64,000 bases of DNA, taken from the NCBI RefSeq assembly GCF_002813135.1, contig NZ_PHTY01000001.1, forward strand, positions 2,969,587 through 3,033,586, in the 5' to 3' direction. The notes beneath the pieces were generated by a model. That model had not been told where the DNA came from and did no database searches. It saw only the letters and a program-made list of their open reading frames with translations. A program made the translations under genes and the position numbers. This DNA is from Ulvibacter sp. MAR_2010_11. Its GTDB lineage: Bacteria > Bacteroidota > Bacteroidia > Flavobacteriales > Flavobacteriaceae. Shown here piece after piece: positions 10,824 through 19,075 of this stretch. Position 1 is the stretch's first letter. Each line of letters begins with the position of its first letter.

Positions 10824-11633
10824 TTACTTTATTTTATAATGCTTTAACAACATACGCTCGTAGACCTTGTCGGGCAGAATTCTTTTAAGAACAATTGAAA
10901 ATTTTTGAAGCGAGGCACCTACTTTATAATGGATTCTCGGATTCCCGGTTTCAATGATTTTATAAACAACCGCTGCCATCTTTTTTGGATCTTCCCCCTG
11001 ATCTACATGCTCGTTCATCATATTCAGCGTATTTGAATAGGCTGTTTTATAAGGAGAATCGTCAAGCACAGGAGCGTGATACCGCCCTGCGGCGATATTG
11101 GTAGCAAAATCTCCGGGTGCCACATTGGTCATTTTAATACCAAATTGCTGTACTTCCATTCTAAACGCTTCGGTAGTGATTTCGAGTGCCGCTTTCGAGG
11201 CACTGTATATTCCGCGATAGGGTAATCCCATATATCCGGCAATAGATGTGATATTAATTATATGTCCGCTTTTTTGTTGCCGCATCTGAGGCAAAACAGC
11301 TTTAATCACTTCAATGGGACCGTACAAATTGGTCTCGAAGGCTTTTTTAATTTCTTCTGAAGGAGTTTCTTCGATGGGGCCTGTGATTCCTACTCCCGCA
11401 TTATTTATAACAACATCTAATTTTCCCTCTTTTTTTATAATTTCTGAAACAGCTTCGGAAATAGATTCCGGCTGCAGAACATCCAGTCGTAATAAAGAAA
11501 AGCTGCAGCTATCACTATATTTTTGGGGTGAACGGCTGGTTCCGTAGACAATACAGCCTTTTTTAGTAAGATATTCGCCAATTGCTTTGCCAATTCCTGA
11601 AGATCCTCCCGTAATTAATACAACTTTAGACAT
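10824..11633 (-). CDS. Short-chain dehydrogenase/reductase (SDR)
   Basis: 269 residues, classical SDR. It has the NAD(P)-binding GGSSGIGKAIG (about 9-19), NNAGVG (about 87-92), the catalytic Ser in NITSIAGY, and the catalytic YSASKAA (Tyr and Lys, about 152-158), then PGDFATN. The Arg/Ser after beta-strand 2 (SRSP) suggests NADP(H) preference. The C-terminal about 60 residues (IHYKVGASLQKFSIVLKRIL) are basic and amphipathic, as in SDRs that act on lipid-like substrates at membranes. The substrate is unknown. It is a single gene with a good promoter. Confidence 0.9.
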   Translation of the reverse strand: MSKVVLITGGSSGIGKAIGEYLTKKGCIVYGTSRSPQKYSDSCSFSLLRLDVLQPESISEAVSEIIKKEGKLDVVINNAGVGITGPIEETPSEEIKKAFETNLYGPIEVIKAVLPQMRQQKSGHIINITSIAGYMGLPYRGIYSASKAALEITTEAFRMEVQQFGIKMTNVAPGDFATNIAAGRYHAPVLDDSPYKTAYSNTLNMMNEHVDQGEDPKKMAAVVYKIIETGNPRIHYKVGASLQKFSIVLKRILPDKVYERMLLKHYKIK

Positions 11634-11652
11634 AGATTTTGCTTGCGACAGA

Positions 11653-11684
11653 CAAAGATGCGGTTACAAAGATTGATTTCCAAA
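11653..11684 (-). promoter_or_regulatory. Promoter of the SDR gene
   Basis: On the minus strand: TTTG (11681-11684), 20 bases, then CATCTTTG (11653-11660), one mismatch from consensus. Confidence 0.6.
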
Positions 11685-11745
11685 TTGTGAAGTAGAAAAG
11701 AGTACTATTTGCTATTTTATTTGAAAACTGTATTAGAAGTATGAC

Positions 11746-11765
11746 ATCCCGATTACTATCGGGAT
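11746..11765. repeat. Short intergenic palindrome
   Basis: Perfect inverted repeat ATCCCGAT-TACT-ATCGGGAT followed by TTTG. I recall similar CCCGAT/ATCGGG palindromes as scattered intergenic repeats in flavobacteria. It could also act as a weak terminator for transcripts leaving the SRP RNA gene. Confidence 0.6.
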
Positions 11766-11766
11766 T

Positions 11767-11820
11767 TTGTACAACTCAATGTTTATAATGCGATGTGCTT
11801 TACGAAACATTGTTGTACAA
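11767..11820. repeat. Inverted repeat TTGTACAAC...GTTGTACAA
   Basis: Nine-base arms at 11767-11775 and 11812-11820 flank 36 bases. Each arm contains the self-palindrome TTGTACAA. The right arm begins just beyond the 3' U-run of the SRP RNA. The role is unknown. Confidence 0.5.
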
Positions 11821-11920
11821 AAAATGGCAAGCTACCTACATCACACCGCTACGACCATCTACCCTTGCTGCGTTCCCGCCCTGGGGGATTCAACAGGAGC
11901 TGGTTGTGTAGGACTTGCCG
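11820..11920 (-). ncRNA. ffs: Signal recognition particle RNA, small bacterial (4.5S) type
   Basis: On the minus strand the apical SRP loop is present: TGAATCCCCCAGGGCGGGAA followed by CGCAGCAAGGGTAG, the conserved Ffh-binding domain. Ends pair to form one long hairpin: GGCAAG (11914-11919) with CTTGCC (11826-11831), then CCTAC with GTAGG and further helix toward the loop. About 100 nucleotides, the normal size. The hairpin base is followed by a T run (11820-11825), which should act as terminator. A consensus promoter ends a few bases before the predicted 5' end. The RNA joins Ffh to target membrane and exported proteins co-translationally. Confidence 0.95.
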
Positions 11921-11923
11921 GTG

Positions 11924-11954
11924 CAAATATACGGCAATTTGTAAGTTGTTGCAA
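11924..11954 (-). promoter_or_regulatory. Promoter of the SRP RNA gene
   Basis: On the minus strand: TTG (11952-11954), 20 bases, then TATATTTG (11924-11931). This places transcription start near 11919-11920, exactly at the base of the SRP helix. Confidence 0.85.
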
Positions 11955-12007
11955 GGATTTTTAGTTCTAGATTATAATAAATATCTTGCCAAAAAATTGA
12001 GCACTCC

Positions 12008-13063
12008 ATGAAAATATATAAACAGGTAATTGTGACCGCATTAGTGATACTAAGTGTTGGTTGTGGAAATAAACCCGAAAAGGATTCCGATTTGTTTGCA
12101 ATCGAAATAAAAGAAGGAAAGAAGGCATTTACGGTTTCGGATGTACCCATGGTTTCCATAAAAAGCAAGAAAAACAAGGCGATCGAAGCTGTAAAATATA
12201 CACTGGATGGTTTGGAAATTGCTTCAGTAAACGGAAATAAAGAAACCTCAGTAAATCTTTCAGAAAAAAAACTGGGAATTAGAACGATCGAAGCTACTAT
12301 CACTTCGGAAGGAAACACCTATAGCATTTCAAAAAACATTACGCTGCTCGCCTCCACTACTCCTAAACTATACACTTATACTATTCTCGAAATCTATCCG
12401 CACGACATCGAAGCCTATACGCAAGGACTCGAATTTCATAATGACACGCTTTACGAAAGCACGGGGCAATACAAAGAATCGACCCTTCGGAAAACCAATT
12501 ACACTACCGGAAGCATCCTTAAAAAAGTCGCATTGCAGGATCAGTATTTTGCGGAAGGACTCACTATTGTAAACGATAAAATTTTTCAGCTTACATGGCG
12601 TGAGAACACCGGCTTTATCTACGATCTAAGGACCATGGATAAAAAAGGCAGCTTTGTGTATGGCGAAAGCAAAGAAGGCTGGGGCTTGTGTAACAACGGT
12701 TCGGTAATCTTTAAAAGCGATGGCACCGAAAAAATTTGGACTCTGAATGCTGAAACGCTTGCCGAGGAAGGATATATTGAGATGTATACCAACACCAGCA
12801 AAATCCCGAAAGTAAACGAGCTGGAATGGGTTGACGGAAAAATTTACGCCAATATTTACCAACAAGGCGCTATTGCTATTGTAAACCCTGAAAACGGAGC
12901 GGTGGAAGGCGTCATTGACCTTACCAGCCTTAAAGACAAGGTAACCCAACATGACGCATTGGATGTATTAAATGGTATTGCCTACAAAGGTGAAAAGAAC
13001 ATTTTGTATGTTACCGGAAAAAATTGGGACAGACTTTTTAAGATTCAGATTATTGAAAAATAA
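12008..13063 (+). CDS. Glutaminyl-peptide cyclotransferase, lipoprotein
   Basis: 351 residues. Lipoprotein signal with lipobox LSVGC (Cys19). Residues about 30-115 form an Ig-like or beta-sandwich region (SVNLSEKKLGIRTIEATI). Residues about 120-350 match the glutamine cyclotransferase family (five-bladed propeller): IYPHDIEAYTQGLEFHNDTL, YESTGQYKESTLR, YFAEGLTIVNDKIFQLTWRE, WGLCNNG and NELEWVDGKIYANIY. The enzyme converts N-terminal Gln of peptides to pyroglutamate. Outer-membrane or periplasmic action fits the idea that many Bacteroidota exported proteins begin with Gln after signal cleavage (several in this window do); that link is inference. Single gene. Confidence 0.92.
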   Translation: MKIYKQVIVTALVILSVGCGNKPEKDSDLFAIEIKEGKKAFTVSDVPMVSIKSKKNKAIEAVKYTLDGLEIASVNGNKETSVNLSEKKLGIRTIEATITSEGNTYSISKNITLLASTTPKLYTYTILEIYPHDIEAYTQGLEFHNDTLYESTGQYKESTLRKTNYTTGSILKKVALQDQYFAEGLTIVNDKIFQLTWRENTGFIYDLRTMDKKGSFVYGESKEGWGLCNNGSVIFKSDGTEKIWTLNAETLAEEGYIEMYTNTSKIPKVNELEWVDGKIYANIYQQGAIAIVNPENGAVEGVIDLTSLKDKVTQHDALDVLNGIAYKGEKNILYVTGKNWDRLFKIQIIEK

Positions 13064-13260
13064 TTTTAAAAAGGAGTTTTCACTCATTTAAAGCAGCCGG
13101 AAAGTTAACGCTACGCTATAAATAATTGGTCTGATTTTAGCGCACCACACTGCTGCATTACAATTTACAGTTGGAATGCCAAAGATACTTCATGAAAAGT
13201 TCGGGCAATTACAATAATAAGCTTCATAAAAAGTTATATTTTTACTGAAAATTTTTCTGA

Positions 13261-14799
13261 ATGAAGTATGTATACGGATTGGCACTAGTCTTTTGCCTTG
13301 TTTTATGGAGTTCTTGCCGCAACGATTTTGAAAGTGTCGCCAGTACCGGAAATCTCGAATTTTCAAAAGATACAGTGTATCTGGATACTGTTTTTACAAA
13401 CATCGGCTCCAGTACCTATAATTTAAAAGTCTATAACCGAAGTGATGAAGATATCAATATCCCAACCATTAGTTTGGGAGATGGAGAGGCATCGAACTAC
13501 CGACTCAATGTGGACGGGATTCCCGGGAAAACATTTGAAAATATACAGATTCTTGCCAAGGACAGTATTTTTATTTTTGTTGAAACCACCATCGATATCA
13601 ATAATTATCCCAATCCGCAGAACGCCTTTTTATATACCGATCAGATTTTGTTTGACAGCGGAGGAAACGAACAAAAAGTGGAACTCGTAACTCTTGTGAA
13701 GGATGCGGTGTTTCTGTTTCCTGCCGATTTAGGAAATGGAATGTTCGAAACTTTAAATTTGGGAACGGACGAAGACGGGAACGATGTTTTAATAGAAGGC
13801 TTCTTTTTGGATGATTCCGAATTGACCTTTACCGATGAAAGACCCTATGTAATTTATGGCTATGCAGCGGTTGGTGTTGGCAAAACGCTCAACGTACAAC
13901 CCGGCGCTCGTGTACATTTTCATGCAAACAGTGGAATTTTAGTAGCAAATACCGGTTCTATAAAGTCCAATGGCGCACCAAGTAACGATCCCGAATTGAT
14001 GGAGAATGAAATTATTTTTGAAGGAGATCGGTTAGAACCCGATTTTTCTGATATTCCCGGACAATGGGGCACTATTTGGCTCACAGCCGGAAGTACCAAT
14101 CACGAGTTTTCTTACACTACCATAAAAAACAATGTCGTAGGCATTTTGATGGATAGCAATGATGGAGATGAAACGCTTACCCTTAAAAATGTACAAATTT
14201 ATAATTCGTCCAATGTAGGTTTGTTGGCCCGTACCGGAAATGTATATGGAGAAAATATGGTGATAAACAATGCTGGGCAGTCGGCATTGGCCTGTTCTAT
14301 TGGTGGCACCTATACCTTTAACCATTGTACGTTCGCCAATTACTGGACCGGTAGCTTTAGAACTCTCCCAACCGTTCAATTGGATAATGTGCTTACTGAA
14401 ACTTCAGGGATTGACCTGAATGCAACTTTCAACAACTGTATTATCTACGGAAACGAACAACGCGAGTTAGGCTTATTTTCAATCAATGCAGCAGCTTTTA
14501 ACTTCAACTTTACCAACAGTTTAATTCGTTTTGAAGATCCCAATGGTGATTTTGCCGATGATCCTAACTATGATTTTGAAAATCCCGCCTTGTACACCAA
14601 CGTTACCAGAAATATAGATCCTGTTTTTCAAAATACAGCCTTAAATAATTTTAATATTGAAACAGGGACTTCAGGGGCAGAAGATCTGGGGATAACTCAA
14701 ACGAACCCACCGGTATCTATCGATTTAAATGGTACTACCCGTGGAAATCCTTCCGATGCAGGAGCTTATGAAACTACTGTTTTCCCCGAAGAAGACTAA
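13261..14799 (+). CDS. Lipoprotein with parallel beta-helix region
   Basis: 512 residues. Lipoprotein signal with lipobox LWSSC (Cys19). Residues about 30-145 look like a beta-sandwich of the ASPM/choice-of-anchor sort (SKDTVYLDTVFTNIGSSTYN, LKVYNRSDEDINIPT). Residues about 200-450 contain spaced short strands with Asn/Gly turns (NHEFSYTTIKNNVVGILMD, LKNVQIYNSSNVGLLART, FNHCTFANYWTG, FNNCIIYGN) typical of right-handed beta-helix proteins. It is a conserved-looking flavobacterial surface lipoprotein of unknown function; carbohydrate binding or adhesion are options only. Ends before a strong terminator. Confidence 0.78.
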   Translation: MKYVYGLALVFCLVLWSSCRNDFESVASTGNLEFSKDTVYLDTVFTNIGSSTYNLKVYNRSDEDINIPTISLGDGEASNYRLNVDGIPGKTFENIQILAKDSIFIFVETTIDINNYPNPQNAFLYTDQILFDSGGNEQKVELVTLVKDAVFLFPADLGNGMFETLNLGTDEDGNDVLIEGFFLDDSELTFTDERPYVIYGYAAVGVGKTLNVQPGARVHFHANSGILVANTGSIKSNGAPSNDPELMENEIIFEGDRLEPDFSDIPGQWGTIWLTAGSTNHEFSYTTIKNNVVGILMDSNDGDETLTLKNVQIYNSSNVGLLARTGNVYGENMVINNAGQSALACSIGGTYTFNHCTFANYWTGSFRTLPTVQLDNVLTETSGIDLNATFNNCIIYGNEQRELGLFSINAAAFNFNFTNSLIRFEDPNGDFADDPNYDFENPALYTNVTRNIDPVFQNTALNNFNIETGTSGAEDLGITQTNPPVSIDLNGTTRGNPSDAGAYETTVFPEED

Positions 14800-14824
14800 A
14801 ACATTAAAACACACTACAACAGAA

Positions 14825-14857
14825 AATAGCGCATCATTCGATGTGCTATTTTTTTTC
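14825..14857 (+). terminator. Terminator of the beta-helix lipoprotein gene
   Basis: Eleven-pair stem AATAGCGCATC / GATGTGCTATT (14825-14835, 14840-14850, one G-T pair) with a four-base loop, followed by a run of T. Confidence 0.9.
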
Positions 14858-15073
14858 TAAATTTTCTATTCTATCTTTTTTATCTATTTTTATCTTACTG
14901 ATTATCATTTAATTAAAAAATTTGATGTATCTTTAAAATAGAATTTTCATTCCTCATTATTTATCCCCTCCTCATTTTGTTTCCCCCATATCCCCGTGTT
15001 GCATTGTAAATCGTTTTGTTCGGTTTTACCATGTGATGTATCGTATTGGAATAGTAACTAAACCATTAATAGT

Positions 15074-15622
15074 ATGAAAACAAAAATGAAAATTATGCGA
15101 CAAAGCCTTTGGGCTATGGCAATCACGTTGGTATTTTTAATTACCGGTTGCCAACAAGAAAATCTGGTCGTTTCTGAGACCGAGAATTTTACAGCACCTG
15201 TTGAAAACACACAAACACGCGCTAGTGGTCCTTCGGCCAACGGCCAAGGAACACTCACAAATCCAGATGGCTCCACCAGACATTTTTCTTTTCACGCAAA
15301 AGAGAAAAATAACGGAAGTATACAAGGGAGTGGTGTATTAACGTATGGCGGGGGTTTATTGAAAATAAAATTTGACGTAGACTGCCTTGAAGTTTCCGGA
15401 AATACAGCTCATCTATCAGGTATCATAACCTCATGGAGCGACAATCCCGATGGAGTTGGCTGGGGCTTTTGGTTTAAAGTGATTGATAATGGAGAAGGTG
15501 CAAATGCTGATCCGGATGAAATGACCCGACTAGGTAACAGTCCTAGTCCATTGGATTGTACGGTAGATTATGGTATAGAAATCTATCAAATAGAAGGAGG
15601 AAATATTCAGGTAAAATCATAA
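15074..15622 (+). CDS. Small lipoprotein, first copy of a tandem pair
   Basis: 182 residues. Lipoprotein signal with lipobox FLITGC (Cys26; start could also be Met6 or Met8). After a Thr/Glu-rich linker, the mature domain begins TRASGPSANGQGT and contains HFSFHAKEKNNGSIQGSG, LKIKFDVDCLEVSGNTAHLSG and FKVIDNGEGANADPDEMT. The strand pattern resembles beta-sandwich domains seen in exported proteins of several phyla in which Asp/Asn-Gly-rich loops surround a DNGE-type motif; I cannot name it firmly. It is followed 16 bases later by a clear paralogue, so the two were made by duplication and are co-transcribed. Confidence 0.8.
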   Translation: MKTKMKIMRQSLWAMAITLVFLITGCQQENLVVSETENFTAPVENTQTRASGPSANGQGTLTNPDGSTRHFSFHAKEKNNGSIQGSGVLTYGGGLLKIKFDVDCLEVSGNTAHLSGIITSWSDNPDGVGWGFWFKVIDNGEGANADPDEMTRLGNSPSPLDCTVDYGIEIYQIEGGNIQVKS

Positions 15623-15638
15623 ACTAACAATAACTATT

Positions 15639-16184
15639 ATGAAAACAATTAAAAAATTTAAAGTAAGCCTTTTGGCAGTCACTGTATTAAGTGTATTTGT
15701 GCTAACTAGTTGCCAAAAAGAGAATCTTGTAGATTCACAAACTGAAAATCTAACCACTCCCACTGAGGCAATACAAACCCGAGCTAGTGGTCCCTCGGCG
15801 AATGGTCAAGGTACAATTACCCTAGGAGAAGAAACTACGAGACATTTTTCCTTTCATGCCAAAGAAAAAAATAATGGAGCCGTTTCGGGGAATGGAGTAC
15901 TCACCTATACCGCAGGACAATTAAAAATTCATTTCGATATCAACTGTTTGGCAGTTGATGGAAACACAGCAACCTTAACAGGGGTTATTACTAAATATGC
16001 TGACGCACCCGAACGAGTGGGTTGGAATTGCTGGTTTAAAGTAACCGATAATGGAGAGGGGAACAATGCAGACGCAGATCAAATGACCTTGTTCTTAAGC
16101 AATCCTGAGCTGGAAGATTGTGGTTTTGACTATGGATTGGAACTCCTGGATATAGAAGGTGGAAATATTCAGGTGAAAAATTAA
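15639..16184 (+). CDS. Small lipoprotein, second copy of a tandem pair
   Basis: 181 residues. Lipoprotein signal with lipobox FVLTSC (Cys25), then QKENLVDSQTENL, nearly the same linker as in the upstream copy. The domain again shows TRASGPSANGQGT, HFSFHAKEKNNGAVSGNG, VDGNTATLTGVITKYADAPE and FKVTDNGEGNNADADQMT, and ends IEGGNIQVKN against IEGGNIQVKS upstream. The two Cys in the mature domain (INCLAVDG, LEDCGFDYG) are at matching places in both copies and may form a disulfide. Signals and domain ends are well conserved while middle loops have diverged. Ends before a bidirectional terminator. Confidence 0.8.
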   Translation: MKTIKKFKVSLLAVTVLSVFVLTSCQKENLVDSQTENLTTPTEAIQTRASGPSANGQGTITLGEETTRHFSFHAKEKNNGAVSGNGVLTYTAGQLKIHFDINCLAVDGNTATLTGVITKYADAPERVGWNCWFKVTDNGEGNNADADQMTLFLSNPELEDCGFDYGLELLDIEGGNIQVKN

Positions 16185-16210
16185 AATTCGCTAACTAACC
16201 AAAATTAAAA

Positions 16211-16232
16211 AAGCCCATCGTTCGATGGGCTT
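16211..16232. terminator. Bidirectional terminator between the lipoprotein pair and the cold-shock gene
   Basis: AAGCCCATC-GTTC-GATGGGCTT, perfectly symmetrical, with A-rich sequence on the left and T5 on the right, so it can serve both converging genes. Confidence 0.9.
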
Positions 16233-16261
16233 TTTGTTTCAAAAAGTGAAAGAAAATTATA

Positions 16262-16453
16262 TTATAGTACTCTTACGTTTACTGCGTTTAATCCTTTTTT
16301 ACCTTCTTTAAGTTCAAATTCTACTTTGTCATCTTCACGGATCTCATCGATCAAACCTGAAATGTGTACAAAATGTTCTTTGTTTGTGTCGTCTTCAGTG
16401 ATAAAACCAAATCCTTTGGAATCGTTGAAGAACTTTACTGTGCCTGTTTGCAT
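16262..16453 (-). CDS. Cold-shock domain protein
   Basis: 63 residues, a single CspA-type OB fold. RNP1 is KGFGFITED (about 13-21) and RNP2 is HFVHISG (about 27-33), preceded by GTVKFFN. The protein binds single-stranded RNA/DNA and melts mRNA structure; the sequence does not tell whether this copy is cold-induced. Normal length, cytoplasmic. Its promoter lies at 16480-16511, giving a short leader of about 20 bases, much shorter than the long thermosensing leader of E. coli cspA. Confidence 0.96.
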   Translation of the reverse strand: MQTGTVKFFNDSKGFGFITEDDTNKEHFVHISGLIDEIREDDKVEFELKEGKKGLNAVNVRVL

Positions 16454-16479
16454 TATAATAAAATTAAATAATTAAGCTG

Positions 16480-16511
16480 CGAAGGTAGTACTATAAATAA
16501 GATTATCGCAA
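16480..16511 (-). promoter_or_regulatory. Promoter of the cold-shock gene
   Basis: On the minus strand: TTG (16509-16511), 21 bases, then TACCTTCG (16480-16487), one mismatch from TAnnTTTG. Confidence 0.65.
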
Positions 16512-16738
16512 TTTTTTTTAGGATTTTTTATCTCTAGACTTCTCCCGAGTGTTTGTTTTCTTTTTTATAGTAGATCAAAAATCGTCAATTTACCTTAATT
16601 CGTAATTCACTCAACCCCTAGCAAATAAGTCAGCTCATACACCCCAATTCACTTTACAATAGTTCATTTATAGAGTTCTTCATTTTTTTAGACTGAGCGA
16701 AGCCTATACATTACACCGTAAAGGCATTGAAGAATAAA

Positions 16739-18478
16739 CTACTTTACGATAATTTTTTTGGTGATTTTTGCCAACCCGTTATCAAAAACAAAGAAATACA
16801 TGCCAGAACCATATTGTTCCATATTGATTGTTTCTGAAATTGAGCTCACTTTCTTGGTAAATAGCAATCTTCCCAGCATGTCGGTAACACTCAATGTGCT
16901 ATTTGAAAGTTCCTCTTTTAGTTGAATGGAAACAATTCCATTTACCGGATTTGGATAGATAATTATACTATTTTCTTGCTTCTGAAAATCTTCCGTTGCC
17001 AATTCATTAGTTCCTTCAATAATAGTGGCGTGAATATTTATGTCGGGATTGTTTATAATATCGACAATTCCGCTCAACCAGGTCACTTTAATATAATCTA
17101 TGGTGGTTGCTGTTCCTATTCCGAAGAATTCGTAGACCGAATTCTGCCCTATATATCCTTCTCCGCATAAGGTATAATTGTACTGTTTTTCCCCGTTGAC
17201 CGAAATTTCAATCCAGGAACCTATGCCCTGTCGATTACTTTCGGTGCCGCGGAGTTTTACCTTAATCCAGTTATTGGTGTGAGGAGTTTCATTTTTCCAC
17301 AAATAAATATCGTCCGGTTGAAAATTAAGCACTGTTATATCGGGATAGCCGTCTCTGTTAACATCCCCTATAGCGTTAGAATAGCTGCGCGCCGCATCGT
17401 TTTCAAATCCGGCATTTTCCGGGATACTGTACATTCCGGAACCGTTATTTTCGTAAAAAGCAGCAGTTAAATATTGCGTTTGTGCATCGGTAAATAAACT
17501 ACTCACATACAAATCGAGATCGCTATCATTTTCGGCATCCAAAAAGACAGCACCCCAGGCATACGATTCCATTAACGTTCCGTTAGTTTCGGCGATATCT
17601 GTAAAAGTTCCGTCGCCGTTATTTTTCAGAAAAACATTTCCGTCGGGTAAATTAGTAATATAAATATCCAACCAGCCGTCTTTATTAAAATCCCCTATGG
17701 TATTGGACATTGCTGAAATCCCAATATCTGCCCCCGATGCCGCACTTACATCACTAAAAGTTCCGTCACCATTGTTTTCATATAAAATATTCAAATTAAA
17801 CGAACGGTCGTTGGCCAAATAAATATCCTGCCAGCCATCGTTGTTATAATCGAAAAAAACCGAGCAGAAAGTTAGAAAATCGTCTGTAGATATCCCCGCG
17901 GCTTCGGTAATATCGGTAAAGGTTGCATCGCCGTTATTGCGATACAATCTATTGTGAATATCGGTGTTATTAATATCCCGGGAACTGATAAACAAATCCA
18001 GCCATCCGTCGTTGTTATAATCACCCCAGGATCCGCCCCAGGCACTGTAATCGGGAATTGCAAGTCCTGCCGTTGGAGATATATCGGTAAAGTTCATGGT
18101 GCCGTCATTCTCATACAATCGGTAGGCATGAGTATTGCTTACCGTAAATAGGTCGTAATCTCCATCGTTATCGAAATCCACCCATTGAACGGTTTTGCTT
18201 TCAGCAAGCTGATCCGGGAAATTGAATGTGACTTGCGTAAAAGCACCCCCGGTATTCTTAAAAAAACGAAGTGGTAATCCTTCTTCTGATGTTACGGAAA
18301 TATCATCCCAACCATCGTTGTCGAAATCGAAAAATGAGATTCCTCCTCCCAGCGTACCAACTCCGTAAGTCGAATTGCCACAACCTAAGGCTGCAGATTG
18401 CTCGCTAAACTGAATTTGAGCGTGCGACACTGAAAAATAAGTGAAAATAAAAAAAATGGTCTTGTACAAATTTCCCAT
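16739..18478 (-). CDS. FG-GAP/VCBS-repeat protein with UnbV domain and T9SS sorting signal
   Basis: 579 residues. Signal peptide to about residue 20 (VSHAQ). Residues about 45-390 carry repeated calcium-binding-like blades with the pattern D-N-D-G-D/W-D-L (FDFDNDGWDDIS, FDNDGDYDLF, YNNDGWLDLF, YNNDGWQDIY, FNKDGWLDIY, VNRDGYPDIT), an integrin-like propeller. An ASPIC/UnbV domain follows at about 400-475 (RGTESNRQGIGSWIEI, GEGYIGQNS). The C-terminal about 75 residues (IIYPNPVNGIVSIQL ... KKIIVK) are a type A T9SS sorting domain, so the protein is exported through the outer membrane and probably attached to the surface. Function unknown. A 285-base gap toward the cold-shock gene shows no recognised element apart from that gene's promoter. 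Confidence 0.92.
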   Translation of the reverse strand: MGNLYKTIFFIFTYFSVSHAQIQFSEQSAALGCGNSTYGVGTLGGGISFFDFDNDGWDDISVTSEEGLPLRFFKNTGGAFTQVTFNFPDQLAESKTVQWVDFDNDGDYDLFTVSNTHAYRLYENDGTMNFTDISPTAGLAIPDYSAWGGSWGDYNNDGWLDLFISSRDINNTDIHNRLYRNNGDATFTDITEAAGISTDDFLTFCSVFFDYNNDGWQDIYLANDRSFNLNILYENNGDGTFSDVSAASGADIGISAMSNTIGDFNKDGWLDIYITNLPDGNVFLKNNGDGTFTDIAETNGTLMESYAWGAVFLDAENDSDLDLYVSSLFTDAQTQYLTAAFYENNGSGMYSIPENAGFENDAARSYSNAIGDVNRDGYPDITVLNFQPDDIYLWKNETPHTNNWIKVKLRGTESNRQGIGSWIEISVNGEKQYNYTLCGEGYIGQNSVYEFFGIGTATTIDYIKVTWLSGIVDIINNPDINIHATIIEGTNELATEDFQKQENSIIIYPNPVNGIVSIQLKEELSNSTLSVTDMLGRLLFTKKVSSISETINMEQYGSGMYFFVFDNGLAKITKKIIVK

Positions 18479-18565
18479 ACGTCAATCCTAATTTAAGGTA
18501 AGATCATCATCGTATAAATGTATAAAAAAACGAAACAGCGTGAACTGAAGCTGAAGAAATAATGT

Positions 18566-19072
18566 TTAAAAGGCTGTGGAAAAAAGCAACAACTCTTCAT
18601 CTTCATCTTTCATCGTCACTTTATCAATGGCACGTAGCCCTAATTTGTTGAGCAATTTGATGGAGTCCTTATTTTCGGGCAGCGTAATTGCTAAAAAAGT
18701 ATGCATTTTCAAAGTATTCCTCGCAAATTCCAGCGTTGCGGAAGCTGCTTCAAACGCATAGCCTTTCCCGGAATATTCGGGAAGAAAGGCAAATCCGATG
18801 TCCGGATGTTCCAAGTAGTCACGTTTGTATAATCCGGAAGAACCAATTGCAGTTCCTGTTTCCTTTAATTCAACTATAAACGCTCCAAAACCACTGGTTT
18901 CATAACTGCTCAGATAGTGTTTTTCGATGTAATTTTCGGCGTCTTTAACCGAAGAGATGTTTCGGTCACCAATATATTGCAGCCAACCCGGACTGTTCAT
19001 TAATTTATATATGAATGCTGCGTCCAGAAGCGTAAATCTTCTTAACAATAACCGTTCTGTGGTAATTCTCAT
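18566..19072 (-). CDS. GNAT acetyltransferase, RimJ/RimL type
   Basis: 168 residues. N-terminus MRITTERLLLRRFTLLDAAF is typical of the Acetyltransf_3 branch. The acetyl-CoA-binding region lies at GFAFLPEYSGKGYAFEAA (about 93-110), with Q/R-x-x-G-x-G/A replaced by YSGKGYA. The end LPENKDSIKLLNKLGLRAI is the usual beta-6/alpha-4 part. These enzymes acetylate protein N-termini, amino acids or small molecules; the substrate is unknown. It lies 3 bases after glyA on the same strand and is probably co-transcribed with it. Confidence 0.9.
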   Translation of the reverse strand: MRITTERLLLRRFTLLDAAFIYKLMNSPGWLQYIGDRNISSVKDAENYIEKHYLSSYETSGFGAFIVELKETGTAIGSSGLYKRDYLEHPDIGFAFLPEYSGKGYAFEAASATLEFARNTLKMHTFLAITLPENKDSIKLLNKLGLRAIDKVTMKDEDEELLLFSTAF

Positions 19073-19075
19073 TAG

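Noticed and set aside
13064..13260. A regulatory RNA or gene in the spacer between the cyclotransferase and the beta-helix lipoprotein.
   Set aside because: No inverted repeat, promoter match or reading frame of note was seen.
16454..16738. A possible small gene or RNA in the gap downstream of the UnbV protein and upstream of the cold-shock gene.
   Set aside because: Apart from the cold-shock promoter I saw no hairpin, conserved core or plausible reading frame.
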